A DNA stretch of 64,000 bases, taken from contig JACKCR010000003.1 of the NCBI GenBank assembly GCA_020633975.1, positions 1 through 64,000 on the forward strand, read 5' to 3'. Positions 62,643 to 64,000 of this stretch are shown one piece after another (position 1 is the stretch's first letter; each line of letters opens with the position of its first letter). Below the pieces are notes generated by a model. That model searched no databases. It was not told the origin of the DNA and was given only the letters and a program-made list of their open reading frames with translations. The position numbers were made by a program, and so were the translations under genes. This DNA comes from Candidatus Eiseniibacteriota bacterium. Its GTDB lineage: Bacteria; Eisenbacteria; RBG-16-71-46; CAIMUX01.

Positions 62643-63629
62643 TTAGCCATCCAGGGCGGACATGGAGGCTTCCGGGTACCGCAGACCAGACGCGACTCCC
62701 TTCGGAGCCACCGCGTCGATCGCAGCCAGCTCGTCCTTCGTCAGTTCGATCGCCGCCGCCGCGATGTTCTCCTCCAGCCGCTCCGCCTTCCGCGTTCCCG
62801 GGATCGGCGTCACGTTCCCCTGGGCGACCAGCCACGCCAGCGCCAGCTGCGACGCCGTCGCGCCACGCTTGGCCGCGATCTCGTTCACCTTGTCGACCAC
62901 CGCGAGGTTCTTGGCGAAGTTCTCACCGATGAACCGCGGATTCGTCCGGCGCCAATCGTTCGCGTCGAAGTCGTCCGGGCTGCGGAAGCGACCGGAGAGG
63001 AATCCACGACCGAGCGGGCTGTACGCGACGAACCCGATTCCAAGCTCCTTGCAGGTCGCGAGCAGCTCTGCTTCCGGATCGCGGGACCAGAGCGAGTACT
63101 CCGTCTGGAGCGCTGCGATCGGGTGCACCTTGCAGGCCCGATGCAAGGTCGCCGGGGCGGCCTCGGAGAGCCCGAGGTAGCGGACCTTCCCTTCCTTCAC
63201 CAGCTCCGCCATCGCACCGACCGTGTCTTCGATCGGCGTGTTCGGGTCCACGCGGTGGAGGTAGTAGAGATCGATCGTATCGACTCCCAGGCGCTTGAGG
63301 CTCGCGTCGCAGGCCTCCTTCACGTAGTCCGGCTTGCCGCTCATGCCGAGGAACTCACCGCTCGGTGCGCGCTGGACTCCGAACTTCGTCGCGAGCACCA
63401 CGCGGTCCCACTTCCCGGCCAGGGCCCGTCCCAGGAGTTCCTCGTTCTTGAACGGGCCGTACATGTCGGCGGTGTCGAAGAAGTTCATCCCGAGCTCGAG
63501 CGCCCGGTCGATCACGCGGATCGACTCCTTCTCGTCCGAGTCCCCATAGAAGTCGGACATGCCCATGCATCCGAGGCCGATCCGGCTGACCTGGAGTTCG
63601 GACTGTCCCAGTCTGTGCGTCTTCATCAT
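62643..63629 (-). CDS. Aldo/keto reductase
   Basis: A 328-residue protein; the paired ATGs at 63629/63626 follow AAAGGACG. Canonical AKR (YghZ/Tas-like) sequence: [41 protein letters not shown] (catalytic Asp and Tyr), [10 protein letters not shown] (Lys), [20 protein letters not shown] (His), [23 protein letters not shown] and [21 protein letters not shown] (NADPH-phosphate binding). An NADPH-dependent carbonyl reductase with unknown physiological substrate. Length is normal for the family. Confidence 0.92.
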   Translation of the reverse strand: MMKTHRLGQSELQVSRIGLGCMGMSDFYGDSDEKESIRVIDRALELGMNFFDTADMYGPFKNEELLGRALAGKWDRVVLATKFGVQRAPSGEFLGMSGKPDYVKEACDASLKRLGVDTIDLYYLHRVDPNTPIEDTVGAMAELVKEGKVRYLGLSEAAPATLHRACKVHPIAALQTEYSLWSRDPEAELLATCKELGIGFVAYSPLGRGFLSGRFRSPDDFDANDWRRTNPRFIGENFAKNLAVVDKVNEIAAKRGATASQLALAWLVAQGNVTPIPGTRKAERLEENIAAAAIELTKDELAAIDAVAPKGVASGLRYPEASMSALDG

Positions 63630-63929
63630 CACGTTCGTCCTTTCGTACTCGTCGGCTTCGTGGTCGTCGATCTCCTGATCGTCGGCTTCTTGCTCGCTAG
63701 CGTACCGTTGGTTTGCGCATGCCGGCTTCGTCCTCCGGAGCTGCGCGCTCGGGCCGCTCCCTACGACCCGCGTCGCTATTGGAGACGGGCGGTCGCTGCG
63801 GGAGTGGGCCCTCGACCACATGAATCGATGCTGCCCGGCGGGAGAGGAGTCTGCTGATTCCTTGCCGGATTCTCTGATCCAACGTTGGATCCTGTGGAGG
63901 CGGCGATCCCGGTCGGTATACTGGACCGC

Positions 63930-64000
63930 ATGAGTCCCAAGTCCAAGGACAAGTCCGGAGCCAACGTGAGGGGTTCGATAGGCGCGAGCGAGCTGGAGCG
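63930..64000 (+). CDS. Start of a truncated gene at the window edge
   Basis: An ATG at 63930 opens a frame ([20 protein letters not shown]) that runs off the window. TATACT at about 63917-63922 lies too close to be a standard -10 for a leadered message but could serve a near-leaderless one. Only 23 residues are visible, basic and probably disordered; no family can be assigned. Confidence 0.35.
   Translation, partial: MSPKSKDKSGANVRGSIGASELE

Noticed and set aside
62265-63857. 530-codon plus-strand frame over the aldo/keto reductase gene
   Set aside because: The minus strand encodes a complete, canonical aldo/keto reductase with catalytic tetrad; the plus frame is its shadow.

Overview
The window is about 63-65% GC by eye and gene-dense. 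It is dominated by large secreted proteins that end in an FlgD-Ig-like C-terminal module (a PNP motif, then a beta-sandwich ending in GxYxYRL...R). Seven such proteins lie here, together with dockerin-like, cohesin-like, NHL, PKD, GACC-type cysteine-repeat and beta-helix proteins. Together with a multihaem cytochrome, a PadR/permease-prefix pair and an ECF sigma/Ser-Thr kinase pair, this suggests an uncultured Gram-negative lineage of the FCB-superphylum neighbourhood (Eisenbacteria- or Krumholzibacteria-like). That placement is inferred from domain content only. No rRNA, tRNA, CRISPR array, insertion sequence or prophage was recognised.

Layout. 0.3-12.4 kb: a secreted esterase with TPRs and a block of surface proteins (cohesin-like/FlgD, two large paralogous mosaics, an NHL-propeller protein, a dockerin-like protein). 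12.6-14.4 kb: overlapping PadR regulator and membrane protein with its own operator-like promoter. 14.5-20.2 kb: a CBM20-like secreted protein, a methyltransferase divergent from a double-domain U32 protein (RlhA-like), and a NarL-type response regulator. 20.6-36.4 kb: a secreted protein with nine 43-residue cysteine repeats, an M1 aminopeptidase, a GDPD/PLC-like protein, a lipoprotein, a small zinc-finger-like protein, an ABC exporter, a subtilisin, a WD40 protein and a GNAT acetyltransferase. 36.5-41.6 kb: a beta-helix protein and a two-gene beta-oxidation operon (thiolase, then an HCDH-ECH fusion). 41.6-42.8 kb: no recognisable gene but a 42-bp tandem repeat and other internal repeats. 42.8-49.9 kb: a GACC-repeat protein, a pentahaem cytochrome c, an outer-membrane barrel, a DUF4382 lipoprotein and an M43-type metalloprotease. 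50.2-53.8 kb: three glycosyltransferases. 53.9-61.8 kb: five same-strand genes: a DUF1521 (NopE1-type autocleavage) protein, an SycD/LcrH-like TPR chaperone, a protein with a relic metalloprotease-like motif and a long Ala/Ser/Lys helical tail, an ECF sigma factor, and a Ser/Thr kinase fused to a P-loop ATPase and TPRs. 62.5-63.9 kb: a palindromic element, an aldo/keto reductase and the start of a truncated gene.

Two themes look most worth following. First, the 58.6-61.8 kb cassette looks like a type III effector-chaperone module sitting beside its own sigma/kinase pair in a genome context that is not classically pathogenic. Second, three secreted proteins (ending at 14543, 38134 and 42838) share a short C-terminal signature, C-x-PTP-[VM]-x3-[ST]WG-x-I-[KR]. 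One of them shares its whole N-terminal domain and its cysteine repeat with a protein that carries the FlgD-like tail instead, which suggests that the two tails are alternative sorting or anchoring signals.
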